This document shows positions 7,779 to 15,973 of a stretch of 64,000 nt of DNA, piece after piece. The stretch is from an uncultured Thiohalocapsa sp. GTDB taxonomy: Bacteria > Pseudomonadota > Gammaproteobacteria > Chromatiales > Chromatiaceae. The position numbers and the translations under genes are program-made. The stretch covers positions 1 to 64,000 of the forward strand of contig NZ_CAJXYK010000030.1 in NCBI RefSeq assembly GCF_913063425.1. Reading direction: 5' to 3'. Position 1 is the stretch's first letter. The number at the start of each line of letters is the position of its first letter. Below the pieces are notes generated by a model. The model was not told the origin of the DNA, searched no databases, and saw only the letters and a list, made by a program, of their open reading frames with translations.

Positions 7779-8655
7779 ATGACGAATTGCTGTCAAAGAA
7801 AGCCGCTTCCAACGGTGGGCTTCTGCCGCAGTCTGCCGGTGTTGATCGGCAACATCATGGCGGCTGGGCGTTCCGTCGGAGTCGGTGCAGCCGAAACGCC
7901 CGATCTGACGATGACCGTGGGTCCCGCTGCTGAGCTGAAGCGCGCCGACGAACCACCCGTCGCTGTCCCCGAACCTTCGGCGGAGACGTTACCCTACTAC
8001 CGTAACGGGAATGTCCTTGGGGTCCTCGCGACGCTCTGGGGCCTACTCCCCCCGGCGGTGATCCTCTTCTCCGGCTTTTCGGCGCGGCCACGGGATTGGG
8101 CGCGGGCCGACGGCAGAAGCTGGTTCTTCACCATCGCCGTCTACGTGCTCCTGTATCTGGCACTCGTCTCCCTCATCGACCTGCCGCTCAACTGGTATCA
8201 GGACTTTGTACGTGCGCATGCCTATGGGCTGTCGAGCCAAACCCTCGGACAGGGGCTCGCCGACTCGCTGAAGGCACTGGCGGTGACCATGGTCATCGGC
8301 GTGTTGGTGCTCTGGGTGCCGTATCTGCTGCGGCACTTCTCAAGGCGTTGGTGGCTGTGGACAAGCCTTGCGGCGGTACCCTTTCTGATCCCGATGCTGT
8401 TCATGCAGCCGGTGCTGATTGGACCGCTGTTCGATGACGTCGGCTCCTGGCAGGACAAGGCGCTGGAGGCGCGGCTTCTGGCCCTGGCCGAGCGCGCCGG
8501 CATCGATGGCGGGCAGGTCTTCGTTCTCGGGCATATCTGGGTCCTGCTGGCGTGACTCTGCGCCCTCGTCTTGGCGATGCTGTACGCGGTGCACTGCAGT
8601 CTCGGCTTCCTGATCGCGCGCTTCGGTCACCGCTTCGGCTTCACCGTCCACTTAA
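7779..8655 (+). pseudogene. M48 (Ste24/CAAX-type) metalloprotease, internally deleted
   Basis: The N-terminal membrane domain of a Ste24-like zinc protease is recognisable: several hydrophobic helices, then PLFDDVGSWQDKALEARL and AERAGIDGGQVF. In intact proteins about 60-70 residues follow, ending in the zinc motif HELGHY and then VLGHIW. Here GGQVF joins directly to VLGHIW (junction about 8519-8525), so the HExxH motif is gone. A TGA follows at 8553-8555. The same frame then continues with more family sequence (ALVLAMLYAV, then GFLIARFGHRFGF) to about 8650, where homology stops short of the AraC gene end. An in-frame deletion plus a nonsense codon plus a lost tail makes this a clear pseudogene. 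Confidence 0.8.
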
Positions 8656-8669
8656 GACTTCCTACTGCC

Positions 8670-9698
8670 TCAGCTCTTGCCGAGGAGCAGGGGACTTACC
8701 ACCTGCGGCGGCGGCCGCGACAACGTCTGTGATGGCCTCTCGCCGAATAAACTGCCGTATTCGGCTGCGAAACGGCTATGGTGCAGAAGCCCGAAGCGAT
8801 CGGCAATGTCCGCGACCGTGGTGGATCCACCTTGTGCCGCGGCAAGCTCACGGCGCGCCATGTGAAGTCGCAGGAGTCGCAGAAACCGCAAGGGACTGAG
8901 CCCTAGTTCCTCGCGGAAACCATATTCCAACGTACGCGGTGACACGATCGCCGCCCGACACAGATCGCCGACATCGACCGATGCAATGTCGGCATTGCGC
9001 AGAAACTCCATCGCCCGGTCGAGGGCTCGGCGCCTTGCGGGAACCTCCCTTCGCGATATGCAAGAGCTATCCACGAGGCAGGCACGTGCCAGCCGCCAGG
9101 GAAACTCCTCCTCAACGGCCCGCGAAAAAGCGCTGAGAGAAGCCGGGTCCCCTTGGCGTTTCGCCATATCGATCACGGTCAAGAGCCAACGGCCGAGGGC
9201 GGCGGACTCGTGGCCGAGAACCGGCAGCTGGCGCAGCACAGCGCCCTTTTCCAGGGAGTCCGCAACGTCGTCCGGCAGGCTGCGCCGCAGCAGCTCCAGG
9301 GCGACCAGGACCACCAGCTGCTCCTGTCCGGCATCCAGGACCACGTCGAGGCCACCCGGCAGGGTGGCCGGAAGGGTACTGCCTGCCGGCGATGTACCCC
9401 AGTATCTGGACTTGTCCCCGACGCGCATCGGCAGCGCCACGGCCAACATGCCCTGCGGCGACATGCCTCTGACATGGATCGGTCCGCTAAAGTCCTCTCG
9501 GTAGATGATCAGAGACGAGGTGACCAAAAAGTCCTTCCGGTTCGCGAACGACCCACGAGCGATCGGCTCCGCCAGGATCTCCCAGGGCGCGGAGGCGAAC
9601 TCATACGCACAGGGATCATCGATCTCGAAGCGCCCTGCCGCTGCGGCAGCGGCGGGCGCGCGTTCGGCTGCATCGCTCTGTTCCGGCTTGAACATCAT
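8670..9698 (-). CDS. AraC/XylS family transcriptional regulator
   Basis: This is a 342-residue regulator. The N-terminal part (about 35-200) looks like the AraC_binding_2-type effector domain. The C-terminal 100 residues form the double helix-turn-helix, with the recognisable SPRTLEYGFREELGLSPLRFLRLLRL and ADRFGLLHHSRFAAEYGSLFGERPSQTL. It diverges from the DUF3604 operon across 131 bases that contain an element also found upstream of the sulfatase gene (9714-9731 and 15813-15830). This suggests it controls both operons and perhaps itself. The effector is unknown; a sulfate ester or other substrate of the neighbouring secreted enzymes is a reasonable guess. Confidence 0.9.
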   Translation of the reverse strand: MMFKPEQSDAAERAPAAAAAAGRFEIDDPCAYEFASAPWEILAEPIARGSFANRKDFLVTSSLIIYREDFSGPIHVRGMSPQGMLAVALPMRVGDKSRYWGTSPAGSTLPATLPGGLDVVLDAGQEQLVVLVALELLRRSLPDDVADSLEKGAVLRQLPVLGHESAALGRWLLTVIDMAKRQGDPASLSAFSRAVEEEFPWRLARACLVDSSCISRREVPARRRALDRAMEFLRNADIASVDVGDLCRAAIVSPRTLEYGFREELGLSPLRFLRLLRLHMARRELAAAQGGSTTVADIADRFGLLHHSRFAAEYGSLFGERPSQTLSRPPPQVVSPLLLGKS

Positions 9699-9710
9699 TT
9701 GCTGCCTAGT

Positions 9711-9765
9711 TTGGTGCGGAAACTGGCTAACCCCGACTACAGCAGTCAGCTATGTTTGCCAGTGA
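9711..9765. promoter_or_regulatory. Candidate AraC operator, copy 1
   Basis: The element GTGCGGAAACTGG (9714-9726) followed by N and TAAC recurs identically upstream of the sulfatase gene at 15813-15830. Weaker similarity (TCAG, CTAT) continues for about 30 further bases in both places. It sits between the divergent AraC gene (15 bases from its start) and the DUF3604 gene (about 100 bases from its start). Binding by the AraC protein is inference. Confidence 0.5.
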
Positions 9766-9829
9766 GATCGAGAAGGTTGTGGCCGAAGTCTAGCAGCCAC
9801 ATCAACCGATGCCGGAGGCGTAGACACCA

Positions 9830-11815
9830 ATGAAACACCTTCCCAAGGCTGCTGCCATCTTGTTTGGTCTGCTTGCCGCGACCGTCGTCGTCGCCCAAGA
9901 CGCACCCGGTCCAACCGATAAGAGGGTCGAGTATTCGCCCTATCTGCAAGAAAATTACCCGAACCGCGTCTTCTTCGGCGATACCCACCTGCATACCGCC
10001 TACTCGGCCGACGCCGGCATGGTCGGCTGTACGCTCGGTCCGGACGACGCCTACCGCTTCGCCAAGGGCGAGCAGGTAACGTCATCGCAGGGCGTCCCGG
10101 CGCGCCTGCAGCGGCCGCTCGATTTTCTCGTGGTCTCGGACCATGCCGAGAACCTCGGGCTGGCCGTCGCGTTGGCGGAGGACAGCCCGGTGCTCAAGGA
10201 GAACAACTGGGGTCGGGAGATCGCTGAGATCTATGCGTCGAAGACCACCGAGGCACAGATCAAGTCCTACGAGTTCTGGATGGAAGCGACGTACGGCGGC
10301 GAAGACCCGCTAGCGGGCACACCCTTCGGGCAGACGATGTGGCGGCGCGTCACCGAGGCGGCCGAGCGACACAACCAGCCGGGTGCTTTCACGGCCTTCA
10401 TCGGCTTCGAGTGGACCTCTCAGCCAAACGGCACCAACATGCACCGCAACGTCATCTATCGCGACGGCAAGGATCTGGCGGACCAAGTCGTCCCGATCAG
10501 TTCCTACGACACGGATGATCCCGAAAAGCTGTGGGCGTGGATGCAGGACTACGAAGACAAGACAGGCGGCAAGCTGTTGGCTATCCCGCATGGCGGGAAC
10601 CTCTCCAACGGCCTGATGTTCGACGACACGACGCTGTCCGGCAAGGCGCTGACCGAAGACTACGCCAAGCGCCGGATGAATTATGAGCCGCTCTACGAAA
10701 TCACCCAGATCAAAGGTGACGGCGAAGCCCATCCGCTGCTGGCATCCAACGACGAGTTCGCGGACTACGGCACCTGGGACAAGGGGAGTTTCGGCCCGGA
10801 ACCGAAGACCCCGGATATGCTGCCGAAAGAGTATGCGCGCTCGGCCTGGAAGCGCGGGCTCGCCTACGACGCCGAGCTCGGAGCCAACCCGTTCAAGTTC
10901 GGCGTCATCGGCTCCACCGATGCGCACACGGGGCTCTCGACGGCCGCCGAGAACAACTTCTTCGGCAAAGTCAGCCTGGTCGAGCCGACGGCGGACCCGA
11001 TCCGCTTCGAGGAGGCGATCACCGGGCGCTTCACCCCGGACGACCCGAGCGACGACCTGACCCACTCGGACGCGATCGCGGCCGGCCTGGCAGCCGTCTG
11101 GGCACGCGAGAACACCCGCGAGGCGCTGTGGAATGCCATGAAGCGCAAGGAGGTATACGCGACCACCGGGACACGTATGCGCGTCCGGGTGTTCGGCGGC
11201 TTCGACTTCAGCGAAGAGGACATGGAGCGCTCCGACTTCGCCGAGCGCGGCTATGCCCAGGGCGTGCCGATGGGTGGCGATCTCGCGAATGCGCCAGAAG
11301 GGAAGGTGCCCACCTTTATGATTCGCGCCCTTCGGGACCCCGATGGGGCCAATCTGGATCGAATCCAGGTCATCAAGGGCTGGACCACGCAAGATGGCGA
11401 GCCGATGGAGAAGATCTACGATGTCGCCTGGTCGGGTGAGCGCAAGCCCGGACCCGATGGCAAGCTCCCGCCGGTCGGCGATACCGTCAATGTGGAGGAA
11501 GCCACCTACACCAACGCGATCGGCGCCCCCTATCTCGAAGCCTTCTGGGTCGATCCGGATTTCGATCCCGCCGAGCGGGCCTTCTACTACGTCCGTGTGC
11601 TCGAGATCCCTACGCCGCGTTGGACCACCTATGACGCCAAGGTCTTCGGTGTGGAGCGTCCCAAGGACCAACCCGCTTCTCAGCGGGAGCGCGCCTACAC
11701 CTCGCCAATCTGGTACACGCCCGTGGCCAAGACCGGTGCCGCCGCGAGCGACAGGATTCGGCCATCGCCGACGGTGGCATTGGACCGCACCACCCCGGAG
11801 AGATCAGCGCTATGA
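9830..11815 (+). CDS. DUF3604 secreted protein, first copy
   Basis: This is a 661-residue exported protein with a cleavable signal peptide (residues 1-22, ending VVAQ). The DUF3604 family has PHP-phosphoesterase-like metal motifs: GDTHLHTAYSADAG (D51, H53, H55) and SDHAEN (D104, H105, E107), later GSTDAHTG. A metal-dependent hydrolase acting in the periplasm is likely, but no substrate is established. The C-terminal third (FMIRALRDPDGANLDRIQVIKGW) is the family's conserved beta domain. It overlaps the next DUF3604 gene by ATGA, and the two are clearly paralogous throughout. The regulator gene upstream is divergent. Confidence 0.9.
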   Translation: MKHLPKAAAILFGLLAATVVVAQDAPGPTDKRVEYSPYLQENYPNRVFFGDTHLHTAYSADAGMVGCTLGPDDAYRFAKGEQVTSSQGVPARLQRPLDFLVVSDHAENLGLAVALAEDSPVLKENNWGREIAEIYASKTTEAQIKSYEFWMEATYGGEDPLAGTPFGQTMWRRVTEAAERHNQPGAFTAFIGFEWTSQPNGTNMHRNVIYRDGKDLADQVVPISSYDTDDPEKLWAWMQDYEDKTGGKLLAIPHGGNLSNGLMFDDTTLSGKALTEDYAKRRMNYEPLYEITQIKGDGEAHPLLASNDEFADYGTWDKGSFGPEPKTPDMLPKEYARSAWKRGLAYDAELGANPFKFGVIGSTDAHTGLSTAAENNFFGKVSLVEPTADPIRFEEAITGRFTPDDPSDDLTHSDAIAAGLAAVWARENTREALWNAMKRKEVYATTGTRMRVRVFGGFDFSEEDMERSDFAERGYAQGVPMGGDLANAPEGKVPTFMIRALRDPDGANLDRIQVIKGWTTQDGEPMEKIYDVAWSGERKPGPDGKLPPVGDTVNVEEATYTNAIGAPYLEAFWVDPDFDPAERAFYYVRVLEIPTPRWTTYDAKVFGVERPKDQPASQRERAYTSPIWYTPVAKTGAAASDRIRPSPTVALDRTTPERSAL

Positions 11816-13743
11816 GACCATACGGGATCATCGCGATTGCCGGCGCCCTCACGGTTTCGCCGTGCCTGGCGCAGGAATTCACGCTGCACGAAGACGACTA
11901 TGCGGAAAGGGGCAGGAAGTATTCGCCCTACGTCGATGAGCACTTCCCGCAGAATGTCTACTTCGGCGATACGCACCTGCATACCTCATGGTCCGCGGAC
12001 GCGGGGCTAGCCGGAGCCACGCTGGGACCGGAATTCGCCTACCGCGTCTCGCGTGGCGAGACGGTCACGAGCCAGACTGGGCTGCCTTTCAAGCTGGTCC
12101 GCCCGCTGGATTTCCTGGTCGTGGCCGACCACGCGGAGAACATCGGGATCTACGACTACCTCGACCGCGCCGATCCAATCCTCGAGCAGAGCGAGAACGG
12201 ACGGAAGTGGCTCGAGTATTTCAGGAAGGGAGAGGGCATCAAGGCGGCCTACGAGTGGAGCGCGTTCAACGCCAAGGGGCAGGACCCTATCGACAGCCCC
12301 GAGATGAGGTCCCGGGTTTGGGAGCGCGTGATCGAGAACGCGGAGAAATACAACGAGCCGGGCGTCTTCACCACCTTCATCGGCTACGAGTGGACGTCCG
12401 GCCCCGGCAGCAACAACCTCCACCGTAACGTCATCTTCCGCGACGGCGGGGAGCGCGCCCGGCAGGTCGTGCCGTTCTCGGCCTTCGACAGCGATGACCC
12501 GGAGGACCTCTGGGCCTACCTCAAGGCCTACGAGGACAAGACCGGCGGAAGAGTGTTCGCCATCCCCCATAACGGCAACCTGTCGAACGGCATGATGTTC
12601 ATGCTCGAGACCTTCGACGGGGAACCCTTCGACAAGGACTACGCAGAGCGGCGCCAACGCTTCGAGCGCGTCGTCGAAGTCACCCAGCCGAAGGGCACCG
12701 GCGAGGCCCACCCGCTGCTGTCGCTCGACGATGAGTTCGCCGACTTCGAGCTGATGGACAAGTCGAACCTCACCGGCACCGTCGCCAAGACACCGGAGAT
12801 GATCAAGACCGAGTATGCCCGCGAGGCGCTGAAGCTGGGGCTGGCCGAGGAGGCCCGTCTCGGCGTCAACCCGTTCAAATTCGGCATGATCGGCTCGACC
12901 GACAGCCACAACGCGATCCCCTGGACGCGCGAGGAGAACTGGTTCGGCAAGATCCACTTCGTCGAGCCCTCCCCGCACCGCCGTGACGGCTATTTCATCG
13001 AAAGCGCGGTCGACCCCGCATATTCGATCCGCGATGTGGACCTGGGCGCCTCGGGTCTCGCTGCCGTGTGGGCGCCCGAGAACACGCGCGAGGCGATCTG
13101 GGACGCCTTTGCCAGACGTGAGGTCTTCGCGACCACAGGCAGCCGGCTCCGGGTGCGTGTCTTCGCCGGCTGGGACTTTGAGGAGTCGGAGGTTCAGCGA
13201 CCCGACTTCGCCCGACAGGGCTACGCCCGCGGCGTACCTATGGGCGGCGATCTGCGTCCCGGCCCCGAGGGTGCAGCGCCCAGGTTCATGGTCCGCGCCC
13301 TGCGAGACCCCGACGGCGCCAATCTCGATCGTATTCAGATCATCAAGGGATGGCTCAATGCCGACGGCAAGACGCGCGAGCGGATCTATGACGTGGCCGT
13401 TTCGGGAGACCGAAGCATCGGCGCCGACGGCCGTTGCAAGGAGCCGGTGGGCAACACCGTTGATCTGGCCAATGCGACCTATACCAACGACATCGGGGCG
13501 GCCGTCCTTTCTGCGTACTGGAAGGACCCGGACTTCGATCCCACCCGCTCGGCCTTCTACTACGTCCGCGTGATCGAGATCCCCACGCCGCGCTGGACGG
13601 CTTACGACGCAAAGTTCTTCGGCATCGACATGCCCGAGGGCGCGGCCATGGAGGTCACCGACCGCGCTTACACGAGTCCCATCTGGTATACGCCCAAGGC
13701 GAAAAGTACGGCTGCAGCCCAAGGGGCGATCAGCAACGGCTGA
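11812..13743 (+). CDS. DUF3604 secreted protein, second copy
   Basis: This is a 643-residue paralogue of the preceding gene with the same order of motifs: signal peptide ending PCLAQ, GDTHLHTSWSADAG, ADHAEN, IPHNGNLSNG, GSTDSHNA and a C-terminal FMVRALRDPDGANLDRIQIIKGW domain. Metal-binding residues are intact in both copies, so both are probably active and may form a heteromer or act on related substrates. The start overlaps the previous stop by 4 nt. The same secreted family is found near sulfatases in other proteobacteria, and a sulfatase operon lies 2 kb downstream. The exact reaction is unknown. Confidence 0.9.
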   Translation: MRPYGIIAIAGALTVSPCLAQEFTLHEDDYAERGRKYSPYVDEHFPQNVYFGDTHLHTSWSADAGLAGATLGPEFAYRVSRGETVTSQTGLPFKLVRPLDFLVVADHAENIGIYDYLDRADPILEQSENGRKWLEYFRKGEGIKAAYEWSAFNAKGQDPIDSPEMRSRVWERVIENAEKYNEPGVFTTFIGYEWTSGPGSNNLHRNVIFRDGGERARQVVPFSAFDSDDPEDLWAYLKAYEDKTGGRVFAIPHNGNLSNGMMFMLETFDGEPFDKDYAERRQRFERVVEVTQPKGTGEAHPLLSLDDEFADFELMDKSNLTGTVAKTPEMIKTEYAREALKLGLAEEARLGVNPFKFGMIGSTDSHNAIPWTREENWFGKIHFVEPSPHRRDGYFIESAVDPAYSIRDVDLGASGLAAVWAPENTREAIWDAFARREVFATTGSRLRVRVFAGWDFEESEVQRPDFARQGYARGVPMGGDLRPGPEGAAPRFMVRALRDPDGANLDRIQIIKGWLNADGKTRERIYDVAVSGDRSIGADGRCKEPVGNTVDLANATYTNDIGAAVLSAYWKDPDFDPTRSAFYYVRVIEIPTPRWTAYDAKFFGIDMPEGAAMEVTDRAYTSPIWYTPKAKSTAAAQGAISNG

Positions 13744-13936
13744 TGGATGACGCTGCGCGCCGTTACTGCGCAAGCCGCTGCAATAAGTCTGGTCCCCGGC
13801 AGCCCCGTACGCCAGGGTCGGGATCTGCTCCTGCGCCCAGGGATCCTTCCAACGATGTCCTCACCAACAACCGTGGTTGGCTAAATGAATGTGCGCTCGA
13901 CAGCCTGATAGCGATGCGTCTTGGACTCGCCACCTG

Positions 13937-14894
13937 ATGAGTGCGCAGCTCCGCTGGATAGGTGTCAGCCCGGTCTCGACCGTCCTTTTCTCCGCGGGCT
14001 GCGCGAGCGTGCCGAAGGACTATCCGCGGAGCCAATCGGCAGCCTTCCAGGATCATCAGAACACCACGATCGGCGCTTATGTCGCCAAGGCCGCCGCACG
14101 TTACCCAGGCGAGTCGGGCTTCGCGATCCTTCGCGATGGGCGTCCGGCCTTCACGGTACGGGTAGCCCTTGCCGAGCTTGCCGAGAAGAGCCTGGACCTG
14201 CAGTACTACATCTGGGAGCCGGACGCGACGGGACGCATCCTCGCCGAGCGCCTGGTGCAGGCCGCCGACCGCGGCGTGCGCGTGCGGATTCTGCTCGACG
14301 ACATCAATATCGAGGGGCGCGACACGGTGGTGGCCGCGCTGGATGCCCATCCGAACATCGAGATTCGCCTGTTCAACCCCTTCGCAAATCCCTCTGCGCG
14401 CGCGCTTGATTTCATCGCCTATTTCAATCGCGTCAATCACCGCATGCACAACAAAGTGATGGTAATGGACAACGCCGTGGCGATCGTCGGCGGGCGCAAC
14501 ATCGGCAATCACTACTTTGGCGTTGCGACCGACACAAGCTACCGGGACCTGGATATCGCCGCCGGCGGCCCCGTGGTGCGGGAGGTCTCCGAGGTCTTCG
14601 ACCGGTTCTGGAACGGCAAGTGGGCACTACCCGTCAGCGCCCTGATGGACCGCCCCTACACCCGGGCTCTATGTGGAGAGTCCGGAGCTTGCCCGTCAAG
14701 TCATCGCCTGGATGGACGAAGGCGTGCTCCCCGAGAACAGTTACCGCGTCCTCGTCGACGAGGATGGCGACCTCCAGTGGGTGACCGAAGTTGACGGTCA
14801 GGAGGTGCGCTTCGACACCGACCCAGAGAGCACCGGATGGCAGCGATTCAAGGCTGGCTTTATCGGCATTCTCCCAGTCGAGAATCAACTGTGA
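13937..14894 (+). pseudogene. Phospholipase D family lipoprotein, internally deleted
   Basis: The first part (13937 to about 14660) encodes a lipoprotein signal (box FSAGC), then a phospholipase D-like domain with one complete HKD motif, HNKVMVMD followed by GGRN. At about 14660-14667 the homology jumps to the extreme C-terminus of the same family (LYVESPELARQVIAWMDEG to GFIGILPVENQL) in another frame. The missing middle would contain the second HKD motif that completes the active site. Read as DNA, the N-terminal frame runs on into an unrelated arginine-rich tail until 14794. The gene is therefore non-functional unless the assembly is wrong here. It follows the DUF3604 operon after 193 bases. 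Confidence 0.8.
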
Positions 14895-15028
14895 GCCAGA
14901 ACGTGTCACACAATGCGTCACCCAGGCGCTTTTTGAAGCGAATGAATGGCTTCGTCATGCATCGAGCGACCGACCGGTGGGGGTCGTCGATGCCTTGTAC
15001 CTACCGCAACCACTGAGGAGAGAGACCT

Positions 15029-15610
15029 ATGTTCAATCGAGTGATCAATGCCGGCCTAATGGGGGCGGCCTTAACCTTCGGTCTGATGCTGTCCGGGCAG
15101 GCCTTTGCGGACCTGACGGACATCTCGGCAGAGAAGGCGGCCGAGCTAGAGGCCGAGGCGAAGGCGACCGTCTCGCAATTCCTCGCGGAAACCCAAGGCG
15201 CCAAGGAAGTGCTCGCCGATGCCAAGGGCGTTCTGGTATGTCCCAAGATCCGCAAAGGTGGCTTTGGCGTTGGCGCGGAGGGCGGCAAGTGTGTCCTGAC
15301 CTCCGGGGCACCGGAGCCCCTCTATTACGGCTTGATCGCGCTCAAAGGCGGTTTCATCGTTGGGGTGGAGTCGCACTCGATGATCCTGGCGCTCAACACC
15401 GACACGGCGCTGGCCAAGTTCACGAAGGACAAACGGGAGTGGGAGATCGGTGTCGATGCCTCGGTGGCCGTGGCGAAGATCGGTGCCGGCGGTGATCTGG
15501 ACACCACCAACCTCAAGAAGGACATCGTCTCGTTTATCTTCGGCTCCAAAGGCCTGATTGCGGATGCGACCTGGGAAGGCTCGCGGTTCAAGAAGCTGGA
15601 TATCAAGTAA
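15029..15610 (+). CDS. SYLF-domain (Ysc84/DUF500) secreted lipid-binding protein
   Basis: This is a 193-residue protein with an N-terminal signal peptide (to about residue 28, GQAFA). The SYLF domain has the signatures VLVCPKIRKGGFGVGAEGGK, ALKGGFIVGVESHSMILAL and the terminal SFIFGSKGLIADATWEGSRF. SYLF proteins bind phosphoinositides or other lipids in eukaryotes. The bacterial ones are periplasmic or outer-membrane-associated with unclear roles. A GGAGAG ribosome-binding site (about 15016-15021) supports the ATG at 15029. It probably has its own promoter, since 134 bases separate it from the broken phospholipase gene. Confidence 0.88.
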   Translation: MFNRVINAGLMGAALTFGLMLSGQAFADLTDISAEKAAELEAEAKATVSQFLAETQGAKEVLADAKGVLVCPKIRKGGFGVGAEGGKCVLTSGAPEPLYYGLIALKGGFIVGVESHSMILALNTDTALAKFTKDKREWEIGVDASVAVAKIGAGGDLDTTNLKKDIVSFIFGSKGLIADATWEGSRFKKLDIK

Positions 15611-15973
15611 CCGCGCGAAATTCGATCTGGAGCAGCCATGCCTGAGCATCGGAGGCCGGCTTATACGGCTTCGCGATGCTCCGGGACGCCCACGAATTGA
15701 CCCAGGCGATGTCTGTCTATTAGGGCGGCGAGCGAACTGCGTCTCGCCTGCTCTGACTCGCCGTTGCGCTGGCGGCGTGTCCTTCTACGGTTTGCGCATG
15801 GTCTGCGGCTTTGTGCGGAAACTGGATAACGACCAGTACCACACTCAGGCTATCTTCTGCGGCACATCCTCTGGTGTGCATTGCGTTCGATGAAGGGCAA
15901 TGACGCGACGCTTCGAAGCTGCCCGTGGATTTCGGCGCAACTTTTCTCTATCCGTCCAAAAAGGTACTAACGA
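15611..15973. other. Intergenic region upstream of sulfatase operon
   Basis: No gene is seen in 363 bases. It contains the second copy of the candidate AraC element (about 15810-15865) and should carry the sulfatase promoter downstream of it. Confidence 0.45.
15810..15865. promoter_or_regulatory. Candidate AraC operator, copy 2
   Basis: It has the same 13-base core GTGCGGAAACTGG (15813-15825) plus N-TAAC as the site between the AraC and DUF3604 genes. TCAGGCTAT lies further on, where copy 1 has TCAGCTAT. It lies about 150 bases before the sulfatase start. Confidence 0.5.
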
